Below, in pieces: positions 16,102 through 22,719 of a stretch of DNA of 22,719 nt. Both the position numbers and the translations under genes were made by a program. The notes beneath the pieces were generated by a model, which was given only the letters and a program-made list of their open reading frames with translations, had not been told where the DNA came from and did not search any database. Positions within the stretch are counted from its first letter, which is position 1. Every line of letters begins with the position of its first letter. This stretch comes from Streptosporangiaceae bacterium (GTDB lineage: Bacteria > Actinomycetota > Actinomycetes > Streptosporangiales > Streptosporangiaceae), in the NCBI GenBank assembly GCA_030052355.1, contig JASIGS010000476.1:1-22719 (forward strand). Reading direction: 5' to 3'.

Positions 16102-16524
16102 GCGTGCTCCTCTTACCCTCGCGCGGGAGACCTGCCTGGGTGCTTGTCAAGGTTTGCTCCGCTGGCCTGCCCGCGCTTGCGTCACCCGACTGAAATTCCG
16201 CCGCGGCTTCGCCGACCGCCACGCGAGCACCAACCCTTCCGGGCCAGGAACGAGTACGACAGGCACGCTCGGCCCCGCCTTGACCGAGCAGGGGTATCAC
16301 GTCGGGTGTAGTGCTCTTCGACGCACCGCCCAGCATCGGTGGCCCCTGCACGTCCTCGCTGAGGTTGGTGTCGTAGATGGGCGTCCAGCCGGCGTTGACG
16401 ATGTCGATCAGCATCAGGGTGCCGTGGGGGAAATGCATGTAGATGTTGTCCGGCGGTCGCCCGGGACCGGGACACGGTGGCTGCCGGTCCCGGTACGCGC
16501 GCGTCTGCCTGCTTAGGTAGGCAT
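16102..16524. other. Gap between SnoaL-like and UvrA-like genes
   Basis: These 423 nt hold the metallo-hydrolase relic (16343-16474, minus) and the divergent 5' regions of the two flanking genes. The stretch 16155-16340 shows no recognisable coding signal. The long minus-strand frame crossing it loses family resemblance at about 16342 and then overlaps the SnoaL-like gene in another frame. Confidence 0.5.
16343..16474 (-). pseudogene. Relic of a metallo-beta-lactamase-fold hydrolase gene
   Basis: On the minus strand this encodes CPGPGRPPDNIYM, then HFPHGTLMLIDIVNAGWTP, then IYDTNLSEDVQG. It resembles the central part of MBL-fold hydrolases (pattern GPGHxPDNI, FP, LMxxDIVxPGWxP, DVxG), where a metal-ligand His would be expected at the position now occupied by Arg. 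Similarity ends abruptly on both sides. Upstream it runs into the UvrA-like start region; downstream, after DVQG, the reading is unrelated in the frames I checked. The canonical HxHxDH motif is missing. I interpret it as a ~44-residue leftover of a deleted gene. The family assignment is from memory and motif pattern. Confidence 0.65.
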
Positions 16525-19038
16525 ATGGCGACCGTTGATCGAACCGTGCCCGGAACGCTGCCCGCCGTTATCGGCGTGCGCGGCGCCCGGCACAACAACC
16601 TGCGCGATTTCGATGTCGACGTGCCGTTGTGGCGCACGGTGGCTGTCGTCGGCGTCTCCGGCTCCGGCAAGACGTCGCTGGCCATCGGGACCCTGTACGC
16701 CGAGGGCATGCAGCGGTACCTCGCGGGACTGAGCACGTACAGCCGCCGTCGGCTCACCCAGGCACGGCGTCCCGACGTGGACCGCATCGACCACCTCCCG
16801 CCGGCGCTCGCCCTGCGGCAGCGGCCGCCCGTGCCGGGACCGCGCAGCACCGTCGGGACCATGTCCGAAGTCCTGAACGTCCTGCGGCTGATGATGTCGC
16901 GGCTGGGCTCGCACCTGTGCCCGAACGGCCACCGTGTCGACCCGTCGATCGCCGCTTTTGCCGAGGAGATTGTCTGCCCCGTCTGCGGAGCGCGCTTTGA
17001 ACATCCGAGCGCCGAGTCTTTCGCCTTCAACTCCTACGGCGCCTGCCCGGCCTGCCAGGGCCTAGGCGTGCGATCCGAGGTAGACGAAGCCACCCTGGTG
17101 CCAGACCAGGACAAGACGATCGAGGACGGGGCGGTGCTGCCGTGGAATTCCGGCGGACGGCGGCTGTCGATGTATGCGGCGGGCGAGCTCGGGGTGCGTC
17201 TCGACGTACCGTACAAGTCGCTCACCGAGCGCGAACGCGACATCGTGCTGCACGGCCCGCCCGTGCAGCAGCAGGTGACCCTGCACTCGGGACGTCACGA
17301 CCGCACGGTGCGCCTCTCGGTGAACTACGACAACGCCGTCGCCGCCGTCGAGCGGTCGCTGCGCAGTGACAACGAGCGCACTCGCCGGCAGGCACAGCGG
17401 TTCGTCATCACCCGCACCTGCTCGGTATGTCACGGCACCCGGCTGCGGCCTGAGGCCCTCACGTCGCAGCTCGGCGGCCGGAACATCGCCGAGATCAGCA
17501 CGCTCGCGCTGGGGGAGCTGCAAGAGGTCACGGCCAGCCTTCCTGCCGGGCTTCCCGCGGAGCTCAGCCGGGTGACCACCGGCCTGCTCGCAGAGTTGAC
17601 CGGAGCGCTGACGCCGCTGCTCGAGGTTGGCCTGGGATACCTTACGCTCGACCGGTCCGGCGCGTCGCTTTCGACCGGCGAGCGGCAGCGGATCGAGCTC
17701 ACCTCGACGGTCAGGGCGAGCACCACCGGCATGCTCTACGTGCTGGACGAGCCGTCGGTTGGATTGCACCCGAGCAACGTCACCGGCCTGCGCAAGATGA
17801 TCTCCGCGCTCGCCGGCAACGGTAACTCGGTCATCGTGGTCGAGCATGAACGAGACCTCATCAGCGCCGCCGACTGGGTCATAGAGCTCGGCCCCGCGGC
17901 CGGCGCACAGGGCGGCCACGTGATCGCCGCGGGCACCCCCGGTCAGCTGGAAGCCGACCCGCGCTCGATCATCGGCCCCTTCCTCTCAGGCGCGCCGGCC
18001 GTAGCTAGAGACCGCCCGCCGAGAGCCGCTGGCAACGGGCAGATCACCATCGAGGTAGCCGACCTGTACAACCTGCACGAGCTCAGCACTGCCTTCCCGG
18101 TTAACCGTCTGACCGTGGTGGCGGGGCCGTCTGGCGCAGGGAAGACCGCACTGGTGCTCGACAGCCTTGTCCCGGCGGCGCGAGCGCAGCTCGCCGGGTC
18201 TCCGGTGCCTGGCCACGTCCGCCACCTGAACATGCCCGCCCTACGGCAGGTTGTCCAGATCGACGCTTCGCCCATCGGCCAGAACGCGCGGTCAACTCCG
18301 GCGACTTACAGTGGCGCGTTCGATCACATCCGCGCCCTGTTTGCCGCATCTGAGTACGCCAGGCGCCGGCGCTGGAAAGCCGGCCACTTCTCGTTTAACA
18401 CCCGCGAGGGCCAGTGCCCGACCTGCCGCGGCCTGGGGCACATTGACCTTGACGTCCAGTACCTGCCCGACATCACCGTCGACTGCCCGACCTGCCACGG
18501 GGCGCGGTTCAACGACGCGGTACTTGCCGTCCAGGTCGACGGCCTGACCATAGCCGATGTGCTGGGCCTGAGCATTTACGACGCGGTCGAGCGGTTCGCC
18601 CGCTGGCCAGCCATCGTGGCTGTGCTGCGGTCGGTCAGCGAGGTCGGCCTCGGCTACCTGAAACTCGGCGAGCCCACGCCGTCGCTATCCGGCGGCGAGT
18701 CACAGCGGCTGAAGATCGCCTCCCGGCTGCGCAGCAGTCAGAAAGGAGCGCTGTACGTCTTCGACGAGCCGAGCACTGGCCTGCACCCGCTCGACGTCGC
18801 AACGCTGGTCGGCGTGTTCGACCGCCTGATCGAGGCCGGCGCGACCATCGTCGTCATCGACCACGACCTCGACCTGCTCGCCGCGGCCGACCACCTCATC
18901 GACATGGGCCCGGGCGGCGGGCCAGAAGGCGGCCGCATTCTCGCGGCGGGTACGGTCGGCGACGTCGCCCGTGACCCTGATAGCGTCACCGGGCCGTGGC
19001 TCGCCGACTACCTGGGCCTGCCGGCGGCAGGCCGCTGA
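16525..19038 (+). CDS. Class II UvrA-like ABC ATPase (excinuclease subunit A paralogue)
   Basis: An 837-aa protein from the ATG at 16525 (weak TAGGTAGG upstream; a GTG at 16477 would add 16 residues). It has two ABC modules. The first has Walker A VSGSGKTS (~43-51), a divergent signature LSTGERQRIEL and Walker B LYVLDEPSVGLHP. The second has GPSGAGKTAL (~532-541), LSGGESQRL and LYVFDEPSTGLHP. Zinc-module motifs are CPVC...CPAC, CSVCHG and CPTCRG...CPTCHG. The ~100-residue UvrB-binding insertion of housekeeping UvrA is missing between PRSTVGTMSEV and the first zinc module, as in UvrA2/DrrC-type proteins linked to drug resistance or DNA-adduct tolerance. It precedes the FMN reductase by 44 nt, probably in one operon. 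Confidence 0.93.
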   Translation: MATVDRTVPGTLPAVIGVRGARHNNLRDFDVDVPLWRTVAVVGVSGSGKTSLAIGTLYAEGMQRYLAGLSTYSRRRLTQARRPDVDRIDHLPPALALRQRPPVPGPRSTVGTMSEVLNVLRLMMSRLGSHLCPNGHRVDPSIAAFAEEIVCPVCGARFEHPSAESFAFNSYGACPACQGLGVRSEVDEATLVPDQDKTIEDGAVLPWNSGGRRLSMYAAGELGVRLDVPYKSLTERERDIVLHGPPVQQQVTLHSGRHDRTVRLSVNYDNAVAAVERSLRSDNERTRRQAQRFVITRTCSVCHGTRLRPEALTSQLGGRNIAEISTLALGELQEVTASLPAGLPAELSRVTTGLLAELTGALTPLLEVGLGYLTLDRSGASLSTGERQRIELTSTVRASTTGMLYVLDEPSVGLHPSNVTGLRKMISALAGNGNSVIVVEHERDLISAADWVIELGPAAGAQGGHVIAAGTPGQLEADPRSIIGPFLSGAPAVARDRPPRAAGNGQITIEVADLYNLHELSTAFPVNRLTVVAGPSGAGKTALVLDSLVPAARAQLAGSPVPGHVRHLNMPALRQVVQIDASPIGQNARSTPATYSGAFDHIRALFAASEYARRRRWKAGHFSFNTREGQCPTCRGLGHIDLDVQYLPDITVDCPTCHGARFNDAVLAVQVDGLTIADVLGLSIYDAVERFARWPAIVAVLRSVSEVGLGYLKLGEPTPSLSGGESQRLKIASRLRSSQKGALYVFDEPSTGLHPLDVATLVGVFDRLIEAGATIVVIDHDLDLLAAADHLIDMGPGGGPEGGRILAAGTVGDVARDPDSVTGPWLADYLGLPAAGR

Positions 19039-19082
19039 TGCGGCAGGCCTCGCACATGCCGCGATAACAGGAGGAGGACGTG

Positions 19083-19715
19083 ATGGCAAGACCTGTTCGG
19101 GTGGTAGGGCTCGGCGGCTCGCTGCGCGCAGAATCCACCAGCCGTACCGCCCTGAGCGTTGCGCTGGACGGCGCCGCCGCCAGCGGCGCCGACACGGAGC
19201 TGATCTGGGTGCGGGACCTGGACCTGCCGCTGTACACCGCCGAGCACGCGCCGCCGGCGGCTGCGCTCGCCTTCGCCGACGCGGTCTACGACTGCGACGC
19301 GCTGATCTGGTCTTCGCCTACCTACCACGGATCGGTCAGCGGCTCGTTCAAGAACGCGCTGGATTGGCTGATCCTGCTGGCCGAGCGTGACCCGGTCTAC
19401 CTGGCTAACAAGCCGATCGGCCTGATCACGACTGCTGGCGGGGTGCAGGGTCTGCAGGCCGTCAACACGATGGATTTCATCGCCAGGTCGCTGCGCGGGT
19501 GGAGCGTGCCGCTGGTACTGCCGGTGTCCCAGTCCTGGCAGTCCTTCGACCCTGACGGGCACCTGAAGGACGAGGCGGTTGCTACCCAGTTGCGCAAGCT
19601 CGGCGCGGAAGTCGTCCGGGCCGCACGCCAGTTCCAGGCGGACGGAACGTGCGACTACGCGCAGGACGCCACCCCGGCGCAGGTCGGCGCCGGGTCACCC
19701 GGGCCGTCGGCGTAG
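19083..19715 (+). CDS. NAD(P)H-dependent FMN reductase
   Basis: A 210-aa flavodoxin-fold reductase. The ATG at 19083 is preferred over the GTG at 19080 because GGAGGAGG (19070-19077) sits five bases from the ATG. The FMN phosphate loop is GSLRAESTSR near residues 12-21, and the second flavin motif is SPTYHGSVSGSFKNALDW, both diagnostic of the NADPH-dependent FMN reductase family. GLITTAGGVQGLQAVNTM completes the flavin pocket. The C-terminal ~25 residues are Ala/Gly/Pro-rich and probably disordered. It follows the UvrA-like gene closely and is convergent with the rhodanese gene, 16 nt away. It could supply reduced flavin to a monooxygenase or detoxify quinones; neither is shown. Confidence 0.93.
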   Translation: MARPVRVVGLGGSLRAESTSRTALSVALDGAAASGADTELIWVRDLDLPLYTAEHAPPAAALAFADAVYDCDALIWSSPTYHGSVSGSFKNALDWLILLAERDPVYLANKPIGLITTAGGVQGLQAVNTMDFIARSLRGWSVPLVLPVSQSWQSFDPDGHLKDEAVATQLRKLGAEVVRAARQFQADGTCDYAQDATPAQVGAGSPGPSA

Positions 19716-19731
19716 CGTGCAACGGCGGCTG

Positions 19732-20148
19732 TCAGGCCCGGCTTGGCTCTGGCTCAGATGTGGTGACCGGCAAGCCGTCGGCCTGCCAGGCGCGGAAGCC
19801 GCCAGTCATATCGGTGGCCCGGTACAGGCCGAGGTCCAGCAAGGAAGCCGCAGCCAGGCTTGAGGTGTAGCCCTCCGAGCAGAACACGACGACCTGCAGG
19901 TCGTAGCCGGCCACCGGCAGGCTGTTAGCCGAGAGCGGGTCGAATCTCCACTCCAGCACGTTCCGCTCGATGACGACCGCGCCAGGGATCTCGCCCTCGG
20001 CCAGCCGCTGTGCCTGCGGGCGGATGTCGACCAGGAGCGCGCCTGCCGCGGCGGCCTGCCGAGCCTGCGCGGGACTCAGCCTGGAAAGTCGCGCCCGGGC
20101 GCCGGCCAGGACTTCATCGATCGTCTGGGCGCCTGGCGGCCGGGTCAC
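19732..20148 (-). CDS. Rhodanese-like domain protein (sulfurtransferase)
   Basis: A 138-aa single rhodanese domain. The frame is open far upstream through the dioxygenase gene, but the GTG at 20148, giving VTRPPGAQTIDEVL, overlaps the dioxygenase stop as GTGA, so it is taken as the start. The domain runs from LLVDIRPQAQRLAEGEIPGAVVIERNVLEWRFD to the C-terminal GGFRAWQADGLPV. The active-site cysteine C90 sits in the loop CSEGYTSS, so it should be able to carry persulfide. With cysteine dioxygenase as its coupled neighbour, a role in sulfane-sulfur or cysteine breakdown is likely. The cytosolic location is inferred from the absence of a signal peptide. Confidence 0.92.
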   Translation of the reverse strand: MTRPPGAQTIDEVLAGARARLSRLSPAQARQAAAAGALLVDIRPQAQRLAEGEIPGAVVIERNVLEWRFDPLSANSLPVAGYDLQVVVFCSEGYTSSLAAASLLDLGLYRATDMTGGFRAWQADGLPVTTSEPEPSRA

Positions 20149-20663
20149 CAATCGAACTCCGCGCGCTCGGTCCGTACGAGCACCAGCCCGGTCTCGGACA
20201 TCTCGTAACGGCGCATCGCCGACAGCGGCGGTGAGTAGGCGTGCACGCTGACGGCTGGGTCGGCCGCCGCATTTCCGACGTCGTGCAGGTGCCGGCCTCC
20301 GAAGCGGGTCACCGAGCCTGTCACGGCGGTGCGGCGGCGCAGCCGGCGGGCGCCGGGTGCGCCCAGCGTCTCGCAGAGCTCGCCCTGGGCGACGGCAAAC
20401 GCACCGGATGCGTCCCCGTGATCGTGGAAGCCGGTGTGCTGGCCGGGGAGCCAGCTCAGCAGCCATATCTCGTAGTCCTCGGTGCAGTCCAGCCTGCGGA
20501 ACCACCGCTGTTCGAGGCTGAACCTGACAAGCGGCTGCCACGCCTGGTCTGTGCTCGCGACCGAGCGCGTCAACTCGGCAAGCGCGGCCAGGCTGAGCCT
20601 GGCTGGCCGGGCCGGACCTGCGGTCAGCACCGGCGCGGGGTCTTCTTGCGCGAACAGCGTCAT
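20145..20663 (-). CDS. Cysteine dioxygenase family protein
   Basis: A 172-aa cupin. The predicted iron ligands are H80 and H82 in PGQHTGFHDHG and H127 in GGRHLHDVGN; the family's Tyr appears in VHAYSPPL (Y143). This is the bacterial cysteine dioxygenase pattern, oxidising L-cysteine to cysteine sulfinate with O2. The family length is normal for bacteria. The ATG at 20663 has ATAGGA directly in front with almost no spacing, and this overlaps the AT-rich CTAT-N16-ATAGGAT element, so translation and regulation may be linked. The stop overlaps the rhodanese start by four bases (GTGA), making a two-gene operon. Other 3-mercapto-acid substrates cannot be excluded. Confidence 0.92.
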   Translation of the reverse strand: MTLFAQEDPAPVLTAGPARPARLSLAALAELTRSVASTDQAWQPLVRFSLEQRWFRRLDCTEDYEIWLLSWLPGQHTGFHDHGDASGAFAVAQGELCETLGAPGARRLRRRTAVTGSVTRFGGRHLHDVGNAAADPAVSVHAYSPPLSAMRRYEMSETGLVLVRTERAEFDW

Positions 20664-20665
20664 TC

Positions 20666-20692
20666 CTATAAATCCAATCTTTTGTATAGGAT
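20666..20692 (-). promoter_or_regulatory. Putative operator/promoter element of the cysteine dioxygenase operon
   Basis: A 27-nt AT-rich element of form CTAT-N16-ATAGGAT (plus-strand reading), two bases from the dioxygenase start codon. The same ends at the same spacing recur upstream of the FAD-protein gene. It also contains the inverted repeat TCCTATA (20664-20670) / TATAGGA (20685-20691). It stands out in a very GC-rich background. The binding protein is unknown. Confidence 0.6.
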
Positions 20693-20799
20693 TCTACTGT
20701 AGCACGCACACCTGGCTTCGGGGCTGCTTGCTTCGGTCACGAGTCGGTGTCTTGGTAGCCCGCACCCGCACCTTCGTGCTCAGGTACTGGCGGCTGACG

Positions 20800-22254
20800 T
20801 CACGCCGCGGAGCCGGGCCGGCGCCGCGCCAGCCGCCCCTCGCTGGTGATGAGCCGCGCCAGCGCGGCGGCCTGCTGCCGGATCTCCGGAATCGCGGTCG
20901 TCTCGTACCACAGGCCGCGCAGGGGCGGTCCGAGCGCGTAGATGATGTCACTCGGCGCTCCGGTCTCGTCGATCACGGCGCCCTGAACGCTGGCGTCGAT
21001 GCCGAGCCGCACCGGATCGGGCCTGGCGAGTCCCGCCCGGAACAGCTCGCGCAGCAAGGGGCTCGCCGTCGCGGACACGTCGGTGGTCGCGCCGGTGCCG
21101 TTGACGAGCCAGTCGGCCTGTAGCTCGACCGCGTCGTCACCCTCGATGAGGACTCGCATGCGGTCGTCATCCGGCTGCACCGCCCGCACCCGGCCACGGT
21201 GGATCACGAGCCGGCCGCTGACGCGCAGCGCTGTGATCCGGCTGGCCGTCGGCGGGGGCACCAGGTGCCGGTGGACCTCCCAGTACCGCGCCAGATGCCG
21301 GAGGAAGGCGCGCTTGTCGGCGGCCGGCATCCGGCGCCACAGTCCGGGCACGTACGGCCGGAGCGAGCACAGCACGTCGTGCCAGCTCTCCGGGCTCGCC
21401 GCGATCGCGGCGCGGACCTGCCAGGTCAGCTCCGTCAGCCGGACCGGCTCGGCGGTCCTGGAGATGACCGGCAGCCAGACCGGGCGGTCCGGTTGCGGCC
21501 CGGTACCCGGATGCGTGCGCGGCAGCATGCCGTGCCTGGACACCGCGTGCACGACCACCTCGGGGTTGACCGCGGTGATCGCGACCGCCAGATCCAGCGT
21601 GGTGAGCCCGGTACCGACGATGACGACCGAGCGGGCGCCGACGCACCCGAGCAGGCCGGTCAGGGCGCCTGGCCGCCACGGATCGGCGATGACCCGGCCG
21701 CTCTGCGGGGCGTCGAACGGCAGCGCGGCCGGGGTGTTACCAGTGGCCAGTACGGCAACGTCGGCGTCTAGGTGACCGTCCCGGAGCACGACCCTGACGG
21801 CCGGCCCGGTGTCGTTGGGACGGATCGCGACGGCTTCGGCGGTGATACGAGTCAGCTGGCTCGCGGGTCGGGCGTGCCGGTCGGCCTCTTCGAGCACGTC
21901 CCGCAGGTACCGGCCGTAGACGGCTCTGGGCAGGAACGTGGTGCCCGTGACGTGCGCGGCTCTGGGCCGGCCGCCGCGGCCCGGGCCATTTGCCCAGCTG
22001 ATCAAGTGGTCCGGGTCGTCGGGGAAGGCGCTCATCTGGCTGGCGACGGTGTTCAGCAGGTGGGCTTCGTGCTCGGTCGAGTATGCGGCTCCCAGCCCGT
22101 GACGGCCGTGCTGGTCGATCAGCGCGACACGCACGCTCAAGCCCCGCGAGGCGGCCTGGCGCAGCAGCTGCACCGCCGCGAGAGTGCCGCTCGCGCCGCC
22201 GCCAACGATCGCGACCGTCAGTCCGCGCACGTCGGTTTCACCTTGCCCGTCCAT
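20800..22254 (-). CDS. FAD/NAD(P)-binding protein
   Basis: A 484-aa flavoprotein from the ATG at 22254 (a GTG at 22257 adds one residue). The N-terminal FAD motif is VAIVGGGASGTLAAVQLL; the substrate/FAD region follows with GLGAAYSTEHEAHLLNTVASQMSAFPDD, typical of the FAD-NAD(P)-binding (PF13454-type) family. A second nucleotide motif is VVIVGTGLTTLDLAV near residue 220, and the C-terminus has LVNGTGATTDVSA and IIYALGPPLRGLWYETTAIPEIRQQA. It is probably a cytosolic oxidoreductase or monooxygenase-like enzyme of unknown substrate. It shares its putative operator with the cysteine dioxygenase operon 136 nt downstream, so a link to sulfur metabolism is plausible. Confidence 0.9.
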   Translation of the reverse strand: MDGQGETDVRGLTVAIVGGGASGTLAAVQLLRQAASRGLSVRVALIDQHGRHGLGAAYSTEHEAHLLNTVASQMSAFPDDPDHLISWANGPGRGGRPRAAHVTGTTFLPRAVYGRYLRDVLEEADRHARPASQLTRITAEAVAIRPNDTGPAVRVVLRDGHLDADVAVLATGNTPAALPFDAPQSGRVIADPWRPGALTGLLGCVGARSVVIVGTGLTTLDLAVAITAVNPEVVVHAVSRHGMLPRTHPGTGPQPDRPVWLPVISRTAEPVRLTELTWQVRAAIAASPESWHDVLCSLRPYVPGLWRRMPAADKRAFLRHLARYWEVHRHLVPPPTASRITALRVSGRLVIHRGRVRAVQPDDDRMRVLIEGDDAVELQADWLVNGTGATTDVSATASPLLRELFRAGLARPDPVRLGIDASVQGAVIDETGAPSDIIYALGPPLRGLWYETTAIPEIRQQAAALARLITSEGRLARRRPGSAA

Positions 22255-22261
22255 CACTAAG

Positions 22262-22292
22262 CTATTATCCCGGTAGGATAAATAGGATGCAA
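22262..22292 (-). promoter_or_regulatory. Promoter with overlapping operator-like palindrome for the FAD protein gene
   Basis: On the minus strand a TTGCAT -35 (22287-22292) and a GATAAT -10 (22264-22269) are separated by 17 nt, a good housekeeping promoter. The palindrome TTATCC-CGGTA-GGATAA (22265-22281) covers the -10 and spacer. The wider 22262-22288 element is CTAT-N16-ATAGGAT, as at 20666-20692. Six bases separate the -10 from the GTG at 22257, so the mRNA may be leaderless. Confidence 0.6.
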
Positions 22293-22442
22293 GCCTCTTT
22301 GGCTGTTATACCCAGGTCGTGACCGACGGGTGCCGACGACAGGGTCACCGCCGGCTCATGGAGCTTCGTGACTGGGCCTTAGGTGCAGTTCTCCGGTGAG
22401 CGGCGCGCGGCCGCCGGCCGGAGCCAGGACCGCGCAGCCCGG

Positions 22443-22474
22443 CCGGTCACAGCGCACCGGTCACAGCGCACCGG
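22443..22474. repeat. Tandem 14-bp repeat
   Basis: CCGGTCACAGCGCA occurs at 22443-22456 and again at 22457-22470, followed by a partial CCGGT copy. It abuts the stop codon of the FMN reductase at 22475. It may be replication slippage; no function is evident. Confidence 0.8.
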
Positions 22475-22719
22475 TTACGCAAGCCCCTTCGTGGTGGCGG
22501 CGACCTGAGGGCGAGCGCGGGCCAGCCAGCCGTCCAGCGTGTCACCGGTGTCCAGCTCCGAGTCGAGCAGGAACAGCCCGGCGGTCGGGCAGGTGGCGCC
22601 GATCTCCACCAGGATCGGCTTGAGCAGAAGCTCGGGGGCGAGCGCGTGCTTCCAGTGCCCGCCGAGCATCAGCGGCACGGCCGTGCCCGTCATCGAGCCC
22701 GCACCGAACCGGTCAAGGA
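22475..22719 (-). CDS. SsuE-like NADPH-dependent FMN reductase, C-terminal part
   Basis: A partial gene entering from the right edge; the frame is open through the last base, with LDRFGAGSMTGTAVPLMLGG in its N-terminal visible part. ALAPELLLKPILVEIGATC and GLFLLD match the C-terminal half of FMN reductases of the SsuE/MsuE group, where the GG-x-HALAP segment contacts flavin. About 81 residues are visible and the flavin phosphate loop is outside the window. The internal ATG at 22693 is not the start. It lies on the same strand as and upstream of the FAD protein gene, 220 nt away, and fits a sulfur/sulfonate context. Which monooxygenase it serves is unknown. Confidence 0.82.
   Translation of the reverse strand, partial: LDRFGAGSMTGTAVPLMLGGHWKHALAPELLLKPILVEIGATCPTAGLFLLDSELDTGDTLDGWLARARPQVAATTKGLA

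Noticed and set aside
16145..16150. Perfect TTGACA -35 on the minus strand before the SnoaL-like gene
   Set aside because: The hexamer 17 nt downstream is CCCGCG, so no matching -10 exists; it is kept only as a remark.
17062..17919. 285-aa minus-strand open frame inside the UvrA-like gene
   Set aside because: It is antisense to conserved zinc and ABC motifs, and no recognisable protein signature is present.
19732..20709. A 325-aa fusion reading of the rhodanese frame through the dioxygenase gene
   Set aside because: The upstream part is the out-of-frame shadow of the cysteine dioxygenase, and the GTGA overlap gives a natural separate start.

Overview
The window is GC-rich throughout. Strong GGAGG-type ribosome binding sites, GTG starts, very large LuxR-type regulators and many short-chain dehydrogenases point to a filamentous or soil actinomycete. 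No genus can be named from the sequence. No rRNA, tRNA, CRISPR array, transposase or phage gene was seen.

Layout. (a) 1-5030: the 3' part of a MalT-like LuxR regulator (+) runs convergently into a full-length LAL regulator (-), which is preceded by a small unnamed gene (-). (b) 5488-7048: a tightly packed, translationally coupled trio of a molybdopterin sulfite-oxidase-like enzyme, an FAD/NAD(P) reductase and a DUF6510-type CxxC protein. (c) 7219-10426: a second probable operon of a short-chain dehydrogenase with a repeat-bearing N-terminus, a secreted beta-propeller lactonase-like protein and a DUF4331 protein. A long hairpin sits in front of the last gene. (d) 10427-16101: a tautomerase gene relic, a second complete LAL regulator, an alpha/beta hydrolase, a second short-chain dehydrogenase and a SnoaL-like protein. 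(e) 16343-19715: a metallo-beta-lactamase-fold gene relic, a class II UvrA-like ABC ATPase without the UvrB-binding domain, and an NAD(P)H:FMN reductase. (f) 19732-22719: a minus-strand sulfur/flavin block of rhodanese, cysteine dioxygenase, an FAD/NAD(P)-binding protein and the C-terminus of an SsuE-like FMN reductase that runs off the window.

How it may work together. Most enzymes are redox or sulfur related. In block (b) the reductase could exchange electrons between NAD(P)H and the molybdenum enzyme. In block (c) a dehydrogenase plus a lactonase-like protein suggests oxidation followed by ring opening of an unknown substrate. In block (f) cysteine dioxygenase and rhodanese overlap by four bases. 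Cysteine dioxygenase and the FAD protein also share an AT-rich CTAT-N16-ATAGGAT element at their starts, which suggests one unidentified regulator. The two gene relics and the density of regulators suggest an accessory region that has been rearranged.
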